Origin: Laspinema sp. D2d
GTDB lineage: Bacteria > Cyanobacteriota > Cyanobacteriia > Cyanobacteriales > Laspinemataceae
DNA length: 64,000 bases
Direction of reading: 5' to 3'
Assembly (NCBI RefSeq): GCF_025370755.1
Contig: NZ_JAMXFC010000034.1
Span: 1 to 64,000, forward strand
The notes under the pieces are model-generated. The model made no database searches. It saw only the letters and a program-made list of their open reading frames with translations, and was not told the origin of the DNA. The position numbers and the translations under genes were made by a program. Below are positions 33,801 through 42,145 of this stretch, piece after piece (positions within the stretch are counted from its first letter, which is position 1; each line of letters opens with the position of its first letter).

Positions 33801-36236
33801 AAAAGTGAGGTCATAAGTCGTCTCCCAAGCCGTTTCAGGTAATAAAATCCGGGCAATATTCAAATGTTTGACGGCTGCTTGATAAGCCGTAGAAGCTTTC
33901 GCTTTTTTGCCAGCAATCCGATTCAAGCGAGCGACTTCTAATTTAAAATCTAGGTCAAAAATAGATTCCCGACCCGCATTCAAATGAGTTACAATGTCAA
34001 ATATTTTAGACTCTAACTCCTCAGAACTCGTGTGACCAAGAATTAACTGACCAATTTGTAAATGAGTAATAGATCGTTCTGATTCAGGAATTAACGAGTA
34101 GGCTGCCTGTTGGACGCGATCGTGCAGAAACTTGTATTCTATCCTAAAATCGCTATCTTGTAAAGAGGCGGCAGTTTCTTCACTGCTTTCCGGTAAAAAG
34201 CTGTAATTCTTACTAGAAAATATAAAGCCTTCCCGCACTGCAGGCCATAAATCCCGGGCGACTGTAATCTGGGACTGTTCACGAACCACTGCCAAGGTTT
34301 TTAAATCAAAACTATTCCCAATACAAGCAGCTATTTTTAAACTTTCCTGTACTGTCGGCGCAAGTTTTTGAATATTGTTGGTCATTAATTCGACCACATT
34401 ATCGGTCATCCCTACCGCTTGAATTTGGTCCATTTCCCAGGACCACTCCCCCTTGCTTTCTCCATCGGGAAACCGAAAGGTTAACAGGTTGCTATCATAA
34501 AGTGATTTAAGCAATTGGTTGATAAAAAACGGATTACCTTGGGTTTTATTAGAAATTAACTCTCCTAGAGGTAGGCTTTTAGTTTTAGAACAGCGCAGCG
34601 TATCTGCAATCAATTCATTGATATGTTCTAATTTCAGCGGTTGCAGTTCAATCCGATTAATAAGGGCTCCCTGTCCCTCCATCTCCTCCACTGCCGAGAT
34701 TAAGGGATGAGCCGCATCTACTTCATTATCCCGATAGGCCCCAATAATCAGTAAAGCCTGACTTTCTGAAGCCGTCGCTAATCGTTGAATTAGTTTCAAG
34801 GAAGCTAAATCCACCCACTGTAAATCATCCAAAAATAGCACGAGGGGATGTTCTTTTTGGGCAAAAACTGCTATAAACTTTTGAAAAAGTAAATTAAATC
34901 GGTTTTGGGTTTCCGTTGGCGGAAGTTCTGGAACTGTAGGCTGTACCCCTATCAGTAACTCTAACTCGGGAATCACATCAGTGATTACCTGTCCTTCCGT
35001 TCCTAATGCTTCGCTAATCCGCTGTTGCCAACGCGCTAATCGTTCTGGGGTTTCTGTTAAAATTTGGCGAATCAAATTTTGGAAGGCTTGAATCAGGGAT
35101 TGATAGGGGATATCGCGGTTGAATTGGTCAAATTTTCCCGAGATAAAATAGCCCCGTTGTTGGGCGATCGGTTTATGAATTTCTTGAACAATTACCGATT
35201 TGCCAATGCCGGAAAACCCTGATACTAACATCAGTTCGATTCCCGCTGCATCGGTTTCTGGAGTGTCTACACTTTGGGCTGTTCCGCTAACTCGTGCAAA
35301 AGCCGCCATTAATGCCGTAATTTCCGCTTTTCTACCGTACAGTTTCTGGGAAATTTGAAATTTGTCCGAAGTGTCCTGTTCCCCAGGCGTAAACTCATCT
35401 ATCTGACCTGTTTCTTGCCATTGCTTCCAGCATTTTTCTAAATCATAGATTAACCCATAAGCACTTTGATACCGCTCTTCTGCGGTTTTTGAGAGCAATT
35501 TCATCACAATGGCACTGACAACTGGAGGAATTCCAGGATTAACTTGATGAGGGGGAATCGGTTGTTTGGCAATGTGAGCATGAACCATTTCCACCGGGTC
35601 CGTAGTAGGAAAAGGAAGCTCCCCGGTTAGCAGTTGATAAAATGTGATTCCCAGAGAATAGAAGTCTGTGCGATAGTCAATGGAGCGATTCATGCGCCCG
35701 GTTTGTTCCGGGGACATATAAGCCAGAGTCCCTTCAAGTAAATTCGGATTACTCAACGTTTGGTGAGAGCGTTCCACCCGAGTAGAAATACCAAAATCGA
35801 TTAAGGTAACTCGGAATGGATCGACATTGACCACAATATTTTGTGGTTTAATATCTAAATGAATAATGGATTGTTTATGAATTTCTCCCAAACTTTTTGT
35901 AACAGTAATCGCGATCTTAAAAAATGTCTCTAAATCTAGGGTTTGAGTAGATAGCAGTTGCTCCGCTGAGAAAGGTCCAGCATCTTCCATCGTTAAGACT
36001 AGGCCCCGACCCCAGCTTTCTAGGTGTAATGGCTTAACGATGCCGGGGATATCCAACGGCTTGACGATTTCATATTGATGCCGGAATTTAGCAAGTTCCG
36101 TAGGGGTAGGATATTCAGTTTTTAAGAATTTGAGAATTTCCGTCTGGACTTGGCCTTCCTTGCGGCCTCGACAAACAATCGTATGATTACTTTCGTGAAT
36201 TTCTTCTAAGATTTCATAACCTGCAAAAGAGAGCAT
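30885..36236 (-). CDS. Giant Ser/Thr kinase / AAA ATPase / GAF / SpoIIE phosphatase protein
   Basis: The 1783-residue protein combines a Hanks-type kinase domain (about 5-270), an AAA_16-type ATPase (about 300-560, P-loop GFSGIGKS at 340-347, Walker B LVLFLDDLQW near 465-474), a long helical TPR-like region (about 700-1280), a GAF domain (about 1330-1490), a coiled coil (EQKVEERTAELAQAN) and a PP2C-type SpoIIE phosphatase (about 1550-1780, IGIGDVTGHG, VVLYTDGITEA, DDITLLV). The kinase catalytic loop reads HLDIKPQN rather than HRD; the catalytic Asp and DFG are kept. This trifunctional layout occurs in filamentous cyanobacteria. Kinase and phosphatase in one chain suggest partner-switching control. 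No transmembrane helix is evident. Targets are unknown. Confidence 0.93.
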   Translation of the reverse strand: MLSFAGYEILEEIHESNHTIVCRGRKEGQVQTEILKFLKTEYPTPTELAKFRHQYEIVKPLDIPGIVKPLHLESWGRGLVLTMEDAGPFSAEQLLSTQTLDLETFFKIAITVTKSLGEIHKQSIIHLDIKPQNIVVNVDPFRVTLIDFGISTRVERSHQTLSNPNLLEGTLAYMSPEQTGRMNRSIDYRTDFYSLGITFYQLLTGELPFPTTDPVEMVHAHIAKQPIPPHQVNPGIPPVVSAIVMKLLSKTAEERYQSAYGLIYDLEKCWKQWQETGQIDEFTPGEQDTSDKFQISQKLYGRKAEITALMAAFARVSGTAQSVDTPETDAAGIELMLVSGFSGIGKSVIVQEIHKPIAQQRGYFISGKFDQFNRDIPYQSLIQAFQNLIRQILTETPERLARWQQRISEALGTEGQVITDVIPELELLIGVQPTVPELPPTETQNRFNLLFQKFIAVFAQKEHPLVLFLDDLQWVDLASLKLIQRLATASESQALLIIGAYRDNEVDAAHPLISAVEEMEGQGALINRIELQPLKLEHINELIADTLRCSKTKSLPLGELISNKTQGNPFFINQLLKSLYDSNLLTFRFPDGESKGEWSWEMDQIQAVGMTDNVVELMTNNIQKLAPTVQESLKIAACIGNSFDLKTLAVVREQSQITVARDLWPAVREGFIFSSKNYSFLPESSEETAASLQDSDFRIEYKFLHDRVQQAAYSLIPESERSITHLQIGQLILGHTSSEELESKIFDIVTHLNAGRESIFDLDFKLEVARLNRIAGKKAKASTAYQAAVKHLNIARILLPETAWETTYDLTFTLYRELAECEYLAGNFQKADELFTILLERVLDKFDRAEIYNLIVLLTITQERFQESVQAGLAGMKLMGLEVPETEEELQEAIGIQMQEVQANLSEVNIADLLHQPPMEDPEKQVCMTLLANFWGASFGGGYINYNVWCMLTMTRLSLTFGHAETSAFAYSAYGLMLALQNYYQIGYEFGEVALKLLDKSKTPIFGGKVINLFCNAVNPYRKPFKSNLALYDRSYFICRSFGDVIYGVWALFLRLWIRLEIGDNLAEISKEVEKSLITIRQTNYQSMVYAGLNLQHVIKQFEGIEDEFDEVEGLRLWREGNLISGVNWYYYLKTQVLYTFERYEEALAICQEAEPLFPANFGFFPQTKHPFYYGLVLAAVYPTASETDQQEYWQLLEKQQQQLQIWAENCPENYQDKFLLVSAEIARISGKELEAMELYRQAIAQAKESGFTQNEALANELAAQFYFHKGWDEVGKVYIREATYNYTKWGAEAKVQQLETKYPKLLRRTGKSGSTIDSFQTVNSSTGSSRGSSLDLFTVMKASEAFSSEIVLSKMLEKLIQILQENAGASKAFLILQTDDRLTVEAAVVSGEERMVLQSISVEECDDISSAIVNYVAKTQSDVVLNNATREGLFTQDPYILKHQPKSVLCTTIRHQGKLTGILYFENNLTTDAFTGDRLEVLQVLASQAAISLENALLYRTLEQKVEERTAELAQANAEITILNERLKADNVRMAAELDVTRRLQQMILPKQAELNAISGLDIAGFMEPAEEVGGDYYDVLQYQDRVKIGIGDVTGHGLESGVLMIMAQTAVRTLLEGNFTNPSDFLDVLNRTVYYNAQRMNCDKTMTLALLDYADGVLQISGQHEEVLVVRSHGVVERIDTIDLGFPIAMVEEMAEFVTTARIELNPGDVVVLYTDGITEAFDMNKQEYGLERLIEVVQHNCHKSAQEIQEAVISDVKGYIGQQKVYDDITLLVFKQKAGD

Positions 36237-36727
36237 AGTTTTTCCGGTTAAAGTTAGTTTGAGTGGTTTTTGAATGGAAGTAAGGTGTCTGATCTAAAAT
36301 TAGGGTAACAGTTTTTCCTAGAGAGGGGGAGGAATTCCCTTCTAACCTACTGAGCTAAAGAACTGCAACCCGCAAAATGTTTCTATTACTCCTTTTTAGC
36401 ATAGGGGATGGTCCTACCCCTAGAGGAAAAGTTCCCGTCCAGAGAGGCGTTATCAAAACTTAACAATTAAATTAGGGCGATCGCCCAGGCAACTCGCATA
36501 GAATAATAGCCACCACTGAACTCAGCGATCGAGAGAGTTCCTTCAACTCGGATCCAAGTTACAATTGAGCTAAACCCATGTCAAGTCAGGGACAGAAACG
36601 AGAACTTTACTAAATTAGAGTAATTTTCTCTCCCCACAAATTAGCACGGAGAACCCTTCTATATATAAGGGTCATCTCGTTCGTTTTACAGGATGATTAT
36701 TAAGGTTTTGGATTCAAATTCATGGGG
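36237..36727. other. Intergenic region without recognisable gene
   Basis: About 490 bases between two minus-strand genes hold no supported frame or RNA. TATATATAAGG at 36660-36670 may be part of a promoter but its direction is unclear. Confidence 0.4.
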
Positions 36728-37933
36728 TTATTTCTCCTGAGCGATCGCCTCCCATAAACTCGCCAAAGGTGGCATCGGTCCTCCCCCCAGGCGATCGCTT
36801 ACCCATTCGGCAGCGGCTAAACCGGATTGCAATGCGGTTTCCAGTTGCCGATCGCCACACCAATCTCCTGCACAAACCATTGGTAAGGGTGTCGTTGCTG
36901 TCAATAAGGGTTGGGTTAAGGGACGCCGACAAAAGGCATAGCGCCAACGATGGACCTGAATCCATTCTGGGTCCTTGAACCAGGGAAGCACGGCTTCCCC
37001 CGCCCAGTCGCACAATTCTCTCCCCACAGTTTCGAGGTCCATGGCGTCTAAATGCTGTTCGGCAAAGTGGGCGCTACTGTGCAAGACAAACACAGGTTGA
37101 GTCGCACCTAGACCCTTGCTACTCTGCCAAAATAGTCCCCGCAAGGGACTTGAAGGGGGAAATACCAGCGATCGCCCCCGATATTCTGCCTGGACCAACT
37201 CTCGTTGTTTCGATGCCGGATACCCCGCCATTACACTGATGCAGGGGTCAAACTCCACTGCTTTGAGGCGATCGAGGAATGGACGAGGCAATCCCGACTC
37301 CCCCGACTCTAACAACATCACCGCTTGGGGGGCTGGGATCGCCATTACCACTGCCTTTGCCTGAACTGCCAAGGGGACAGCAGCATCTCCGGAGTCGGCG
37401 ATCGCTTCTAACTCCAGATGCCAATACCCCTGGTCCGTGGGGGTAACCGTTTGGACTCGACGGGAACGCCAAATCTCTAAATGACGGGCCAAAAACTTCC
37501 CTACCGCATTGATCCCCGTCGGGGCCACATAATAAGGTGCAGATAGGGTTGCAGCCGGATTCATACCCGATTTGATTGTCAAAGAACGGTTTTCGCTAGT
37601 AGTCTGCGGAGGTAGGCTTTGTCCGGATAACCCCACCTGATCGGGTGGGGGTTCTATCTGATAAACCGTATCCGTCCAAGGGACCACCAGTCCCGCCCGA
37701 GACAGGACCTGCACCAACTGTTGAGAAAGCATTCCCCGGGGATCTAAAAACGGTGCGCCAAAATCAGCCTGAGTATCATATAATCGACGGGTAGCAACTC
37801 GTCCGCCCACGCCGCGAGATTTTTCGAGGACGACCACGGTTTGACCCAGACTCCGCAACGATTGGGCAGAGGTCAATCCCGCGATCCCCGCACCGATCAC
37901 GGCAATATCAAATTCAACGATGCGATCGCTCAT
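36728..37933 (-). CDS. FAD/NAD(P)-dependent oxidoreductase, renalase-like
   Basis: The 401-residue protein has an N-terminal dinucleotide-binding fold, IAVIGAGIAGLTSAQ near 10-24, followed by VVVLEKSRGVGGRVATRR near 33-50, the FAD motif typical of amine oxidase and renalase-type flavoproteins. DFGAPFLDPRG follows as in renalase-like proteins. The C-terminal segment PMVCAGDWCGDRQLETALQSGLAAAEW is the usual second FAD-binding motif. The ATG at 37933 gives the full fold. The electron donor substrate is unknown. No operon partner is apparent; the upstream neighbour is divergently transcribed. Confidence 0.88.
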   Translation of the reverse strand: MSDRIVEFDIAVIGAGIAGLTSAQSLRSLGQTVVVLEKSRGVGGRVATRRLYDTQADFGAPFLDPRGMLSQQLVQVLSRAGLVVPWTDTVYQIEPPPDQVGLSGQSLPPQTTSENRSLTIKSGMNPAATLSAPYYVAPTGINAVGKFLARHLEIWRSRRVQTVTPTDQGYWHLELEAIADSGDAAVPLAVQAKAVVMAIPAPQAVMLLESGESGLPRPFLDRLKAVEFDPCISVMAGYPASKQRELVQAEYRGRSLVFPPSSPLRGLFWQSSKGLGATQPVFVLHSSAHFAEQHLDAMDLETVGRELCDWAGEAVLPWFKDPEWIQVHRWRYAFCRRPLTQPLLTATTPLPMVCAGDWCGDRQLETALQSGLAAAEWVSDRLGGGPMPPLASLWEAIAQEK

Positions 37934-38150
37934 CGGTTTGTCCTCATCCGGTTTTAAAAAAGGGGTTTGACTAATCTACCGGATTTGGGACGGTTTCGAG
38001 TAAGCTAACAGCAATCGGTCCACTTAACAGCCAGGAACAGACGGTAAATATTTCTGGCCCTAAAATCGGCGGATCAATCGCCAACATCACGATTATCGAT
38101 CTGTCGAAACCGCAGGGTTTACAAGAGAAGCACAGGGGAGGAAGCCAACC

Positions 38151-38993
38151 TTGGACGAACTGAGAGCAGCGCTAGAGTTAGCCACAGAAGAGGAATTACA
38201 GCAAATCACGGATATCTTATTCCGTCGTCGCTTTAATCCGATTGATTACCTACAAACTCCAGAACCGATCGATATCCAAAGTCGCGATCGCGATTTCTGG
38301 CTGGATGCGATCGAAGAGAGATTTCGCTATCTCGCCGCCGATGGATTAACCGTTTTAAGGGGCAAAACCCGCAAAGTCACCTACCGACAAACCCTCATCC
38401 AAGTTTGCCGCTATTTAAAAATTCCCTATTCTCAAACCTTGTCCACCACGGATTTAGAAGCTGAGGTATTTCTCGGTTTGTTGGGAAAAGCATGGCGACA
38501 ACTCCCGGTTTCGGAACAAAATGCCTTGACTGTGAGGGTCCAGCGATCGCTGGCAGCGGCAACCATTCCCAAACCTCTGCCCCTGTCGGTCCAAAAAGAC
38601 CCCCTGGGCTTACTCTTCAAAGGGGGAAGTGCCGTTGCTTTTACCTCCGTCGTCAAGCCGATCGTCCTTAAACATATTGCCCATCAGTTTGCCCTCCATT
38701 TTGCCCGTTATCAAGTCGCCCAAACGGCGATCGTCCGAGGGGGCGCAGTGGCAGCCGGTCAAGTTCAGACTTACCTAACCACCCAAACGGCCAAACGCGG
38801 AATGGCCCTTTCTGTTGCCCGCTATGGGGCCGCCCGCAGTGCCTTAGCCTTACTCGGACCTGTCCTCTGGGGTTGGTTCTTCGCTGATTTAGGCTGGCGA
38901 ACCATTGCCACCAACTATGGACGGATTATCCCCACCATTTTTACCTTGGCCCAAATTCGGTTGACACGCAGTGAGTGTTGGGAATTTGCGTAA
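38151..38993 (+). CDS. YaaW/DUF3944-like protein
   Basis: The gene uses a TTG start preceded by GGGAGGAAG. The 280-residue protein begins LDELRAALELATEEELQQITDILF, an acidic N-terminal segment like the DUF3944 region of YaaW (UPF0174) proteins, followed by FNPIDYLQ and a central GLTVLRGKTRKVTYRQTL segment. The C-terminal half has hydrophobic and Ala-rich stretches (VAFTSVVKPIVLKHIA; ALLGPVLWGWFFADLGWRTIA) that may associate with membranes. The function of this family is not known; in Escherichia coli the gene lies near the heat-shock genes. The family assignment is moderate. Confidence 0.7.
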   Translation: MDELRAALELATEEELQQITDILFRRRFNPIDYLQTPEPIDIQSRDRDFWLDAIEERFRYLAADGLTVLRGKTRKVTYRQTLIQVCRYLKIPYSQTLSTTDLEAEVFLGLLGKAWRQLPVSEQNALTVRVQRSLAAATIPKPLPLSVQKDPLGLLFKGGSAVAFTSVVKPIVLKHIAHQFALHFARYQVAQTAIVRGGAVAAGQVQTYLTTQTAKRGMALSVARYGAARSALALLGPVLWGWFFADLGWRTIATNYGRIIPTIFTLAQIRLTRSECWEFA

Positions 38994-39002
38994 TGAGTGG
39001 AG

Positions 39003-39075
39003 TGGTGGGTTGGAGATTGGGGAGAGGGGGAGATGGGGGAGATGGGGGAGATGGGGAAGATTGGGGAGATGGTTA
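39003..39075. repeat. GGGGAGATG minisatellite
   Basis: Imperfect 9-base units (GGGGGAGAT, GGGGAAGAT) repeat about five times just after the YaaW-like gene. The sequence is the same kind as the larger tracts at 50919-51243. Confidence 0.75.
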
Positions 39076-39086
39076 CTAGCTGATGT

Positions 39087-39110
39087 TTGTAGTAACGACT
39101 GAAGTTGTTA
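39087..39110. repeat. Diverged AACGACTTCAGTCGTT-type palindrome
   Basis: GTTTGTAGTAACGACTGAAG followed by TTGTT matches the terminal repeat of the cassette at 974-1261 with few changes, supporting a dispersed repeat family. Confidence 0.6.
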
Positions 39111-39165
39111 TGCCCCGTTTGTTGTTTCCCTAATCCTTCTTGTCACTTAATCCTGCACTCTGCCC

Positions 39166-40611
39166 ATGACGAAATCGTTACCCCTGCGGACCATTTGCCA
39201 TCCCGATCGCCAGTTACAAGTCTGGTGGAATAGCGCCCAAGTTGGACTGTTGTTCTTACCCATGAGTCCGTTACTGGGGGGGATGGGTTTGTTGTTGGCC
39301 CTGTTTGGTACCTGGAAACAACGGTATCGGGAAATTCAAGGGCGATCGCTTAACCAAGGATTCGCTGTTCTGGCCCTATGGTTAATTTTGACCACGGTTT
39401 TTGCCCCCGATCGCCTCTCTGCCTTCCTGGGATTATTTAATTTTCTGCCCTTCTTTGCCTTATTTGTCACCTTTAGTCTGCTGATCCAAACTCCGGCACA
39501 AATGCGGCGAATGGCTTGGATTGCGATCGCCACCTCAGTCCCCATCGCTGTGATTGGCTGGGGGCAACTCTTTTGGGGATGGGCGGGACCTGTGAAATTA
39601 GGATTAATCTTAGATTGGCGCTTGGATGCCACCGGCGCACCTCCGGGACGGATGGCTTCGGTGTTTGAATATGCCAACGTGTTGGCAAGTTATTTTTTAA
39701 TGACCTTTATTCTGGGTTTAGGACTGTGGTGTGAGAGTTTTCAGGCATGGCGAACCCTGAAACAACAGCCGAAAAAACCGGAAAAAATCCGTGATCCCCG
39801 TGATCCCCGGGTGGTGAAAACCATTGATCTCTCGGTGACAGGAGAGGAAGGAAAGGTAGGGTGGGGATTAGTGTTTTTGACCCTGGCGCTACTGGTGAAT
39901 GGGATCGCCTTGGTGTTGACTAATTCCCGCAATGGTTGGGCGATCGCCTCGATGGCTGGGGTGGGGTTTATCCTGTATCAGGGATGGCGTTGGCTGCTGC
40001 TGTTCGTGTTCGGGGCCCTGTCTGCGGTGTTGGGGTCGGCGTTTGGTCCTCACCCCCTGCGCCAAGGATTACAGGCGATCGTTCCCGCTTATTTTTGGAT
40101 GAGAATCACGGACCAGTTATATCCCGATCGCCCCGTGGCAACCCTCCGCAAGACGCAATGGCAATTTGCCTGGGATTTGACTCGCATTCGCCCCATCACC
40201 GGATGGGGGTTGCGAAGCTTTAGCGAACTTTACGAAGCTCAAACTCAAGTCTGGATGGGTCATCCCCATAACCTGTTTTTGATGCTGAGTGCAGAAACGG
40301 GAATTCCCGGGATGCTGTTCTTGTCCGGTTTAGTCGCTTGGATCCTGGCACAAGGGGTCTTAGCATTAAAGAATTGGCACGATCTACCTTTAGAGGGAAA
40401 TTCCGAGACGACTGCCTCTGTCCCTTCTGTCCCTGGAGTGCTCACAAACGATCGCTTGATTTTTTTCACCTACCTTGTTACCTTTGCGGGTTGTACCTTA
40501 TTTCACCTCTTTGATGTCACCCTGTTTGACTCTCGGGTGAACATTTTGGGATGGTTGATCCTCGCTGCAATCTATGGGGTAGCAGACTCCCGGCGATCGG
40601 CGGTTTATTAA
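39166..40611 (+). CDS. O-antigen ligase/polymerase family membrane protein
   Basis: The 481-residue protein has about ten hydrophobic helices, with the large periplasmic loop characteristic of Wzy/WaaL proteins around 275-370 (ITDQLYPDRPVATLRKTQWQFAWDLTRIRPITGWGLRSF). The sequence SRNGWAIASMAGV near 258-270 and GWG...GHPHNLFLMLSAETGIPGMLFL near 365-390, with its conserved His and Glu, are typical of this superfamily. Members polymerise or ligate surface polysaccharides. No glycosyltransferase genes adjoin it, so its polymer is unknown. The related IctB proteins of cyanobacteria were once thought to move bicarbonate; nothing here favours that name. Confidence 0.85.
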   Translation: MTKSLPLRTICHPDRQLQVWWNSAQVGLLFLPMSPLLGGMGLLLALFGTWKQRYREIQGRSLNQGFAVLALWLILTTVFAPDRLSAFLGLFNFLPFFALFVTFSLLIQTPAQMRRMAWIAIATSVPIAVIGWGQLFWGWAGPVKLGLILDWRLDATGAPPGRMASVFEYANVLASYFLMTFILGLGLWCESFQAWRTLKQQPKKPEKIRDPRDPRVVKTIDLSVTGEEGKVGWGLVFLTLALLVNGIALVLTNSRNGWAIASMAGVGFILYQGWRWLLLFVFGALSAVLGSAFGPHPLRQGLQAIVPAYFWMRITDQLYPDRPVATLRKTQWQFAWDLTRIRPITGWGLRSFSELYEAQTQVWMGHPHNLFLMLSAETGIPGMLFLSGLVAWILAQGVLALKNWHDLPLEGNSETTASVPSVPGVLTNDRLIFFTYLVTFAGCTLFHLFDVTLFDSRVNILGWLILAAIYGVADSRRSAVY

Positions 40612-40774
40612 GTTATTTTACCCCTGTCCGAAGAAATACGAGAATCTACGGATCCGCATCTCCGAGAAATTACGGAGAATGGATTTCTATAGATCTGCGG
40701 TGGTTGAATCAAGACGATCGCGTTTATGGTAGCTTCAGATGCCCATAGAAATCTTGAAGCTTTGAAAAATTCTT

Positions 40775-40984
40775 ATGATGATCATAGATGCGATTTACCA
40801 GTTCCCGAATCTGACCATAACCGATATTTTTTCTCATATTTATTCCGTGGGTCGGATTACCCAACGCGATCGGCACTTTATCAAGGTTGCCCTTTTAGAA
40901 CAGGACCTCAGTGATGAAGAAATTACCCTTATTGATCGCCTTGTTTATGCAGTCCGGCGCGGTTGGCTGCAAATGATTGACTAA
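40775..40984 (+). CDS. Small conserved protein
   Basis: The 69-residue protein (68 if it starts at the second ATG, 40778) is MMIIDAIYQFPNLTITDIF followed by SVGRITQRDRHFIKVALL and ends in VRRGWLQMID. It is soluble and helical with a basic C-terminal third. It looks like a conserved cyanobacterial hypothetical protein I have seen, of unknown role. A 62-residue frame overlapping it in another frame (40726-40914) has no such pattern. The 160 bases upstream contain short ACGGAGAAT-like repeats but no clear promoter. Confidence 0.65.
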   Translation: MMIIDAIYQFPNLTITDIFSHIYSVGRITQRDRHFIKVALLEQDLSDEEITLIDRLVYAVRRGWLQMID

Positions 40985-41196
40985 TTTCTATCCCCAGTCG
41001 GAATTAACTCAATCTTAACTGTAATCCTGGATACAATTGTTCGGTTAATTCGCTTCATCCGCGTCATTCTCTGCCTTTTTTCCCTTCGCTATATCAGGAG
41101 AATCCGCAAACCCAACTATGCCACAATCGTTATGATTTCTTTACATTGGGCAACCCTCTACTGGAACTTTTACCTCACTTGCCCTCAATTAATTTT

Positions 41197-41223
41197 GAAG
41201 GACAAGGCACTGCCTTGTCCTTC
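41197..41223. repeat. 13-bp perfect palindrome GAAGGACAAGGCA
   Basis: GAAGGACAAGGCA and TGCCTTGTCCTTC flank a single base. Related palindromes lie at 28913-28938 and at the fba terminator. It lies in the 373-base gap (40985-41357) between the small protein and the nuclease gene, which otherwise holds nothing recognisable. Confidence 0.7.
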
Positions 41224-41357
41224 CCTTCTGGGGACCAGAAACCGGGATTTTTCCGGAGTTTGTTGCGGGTTCTCACCGAGGGGGTGAACAAGGCGATCGC
41301 CTCCCCTTGACCAGAACCCGCTACAATACACTTACCCCCTAAACTTGCACGGATAAA

Positions 41358-41915
41358 ATGGACGACGAACCGACAACCTTAGCCTTTTGGGACTATCTTG
41401 AATTGGAGAAAACCAGTTCCGTTCGCCATGACTACATCGCCGGTCAATTATTTGAAATTGAAACCCTCAGTCCCCAACACGATCGCCTTGCAATCAATAT
41501 CGGTTCCGGACTATATGATCGGCTGCGGGGTACAAACTGCCAAGTGTTTACTGCCGACATGAAACTTTGGATTCCCTCGGCAGATGTTGCCTATTATCCT
41601 GATGTTATGGTCATTTGTGAACCCGAGGACTCCAATCCTAATTATAAAACTCAACCTCGATTAATTGTAGAAGTTCTCTCTTCTAATACCGTCGCTACGG
41701 ACCGTCAAGAAAAGTTTTTTGCCTATCAAACCTTACCCAGTTTCCAAGAATATATCCTCATTCCTCAAGAGAAAATGGAGATTGAAATTTATCGCAAAAC
41801 AGCAGAAGGTGACTGGGACAAAACTCTTTTAAATCTAAAAGAAGACCTATATTTGCAATCCCTGGGATTAACCCTACCCCTGCCAGAAATTTATGAAGAT
41901 TCTTTGATGGAATAG
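41358..41915 (+). CDS. Uma2 family endonuclease (DUF820)
   Basis: The 185-residue protein matches the Uma2/DUF820 family, whose fold is of the PD-(D/E)XK nuclease type and which is greatly expanded in cyanobacteria. Family-like features are WDYLELEKTSSVRHDYIAGQLFEIE at the N-terminus, YYPDVMVICEP near 78-88 containing the catalytic-type Asp, and LIVEVLSSNTVATDRQEKFFAYQTLPSFQEYILI near 100-133 with the Glu and Lys of the motif. Whether these proteins cut DNA in the cell is not established. It stands alone between unrelated genes. Confidence 0.9.
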   Translation: MDDEPTTLAFWDYLELEKTSSVRHDYIAGQLFEIETLSPQHDRLAINIGSGLYDRLRGTNCQVFTADMKLWIPSADVAYYPDVMVICEPEDSNPNYKTQPRLIVEVLSSNTVATDRQEKFFAYQTLPSFQEYILIPQEKMEIEIYRKTAEGDWDKTLLNLKEDLYLQSLGLTLPLPEIYEDSLME

Positions 41916-42145
41916 CCTAACCCGTATAACCACCGAGGCAGGGGTGAATCTAGGGTCATGATTGACAAGATACAGTCTCTCACTGGGTTAGGTTAAAGGC
42001 TAAAGGACGCGAAATATTGTGGAATCCTGACTCGAAGTGGGTGCATCTGAGGGGTCAGGGGAACAGGGAATGGTGATGCAACGGGGACAAAACAAAAGGG
42101 GTGGCAATCTTATCTAAGGGCAGTTTGATATTTAGTATCTAGTCT

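Noticed and set aside
39166-40611. Bicarbonate transporter IctB
   Set aside because: The protein belongs to the same broad O-antigen ligase superfamily, but it has no specific IctB features that I can identify, so only the superfamily name is given.
40726-40914. 62-residue frame overlapping the 69-residue small protein
   Set aside because: The other frame has the conserved-looking sequence; only one can be the main product.
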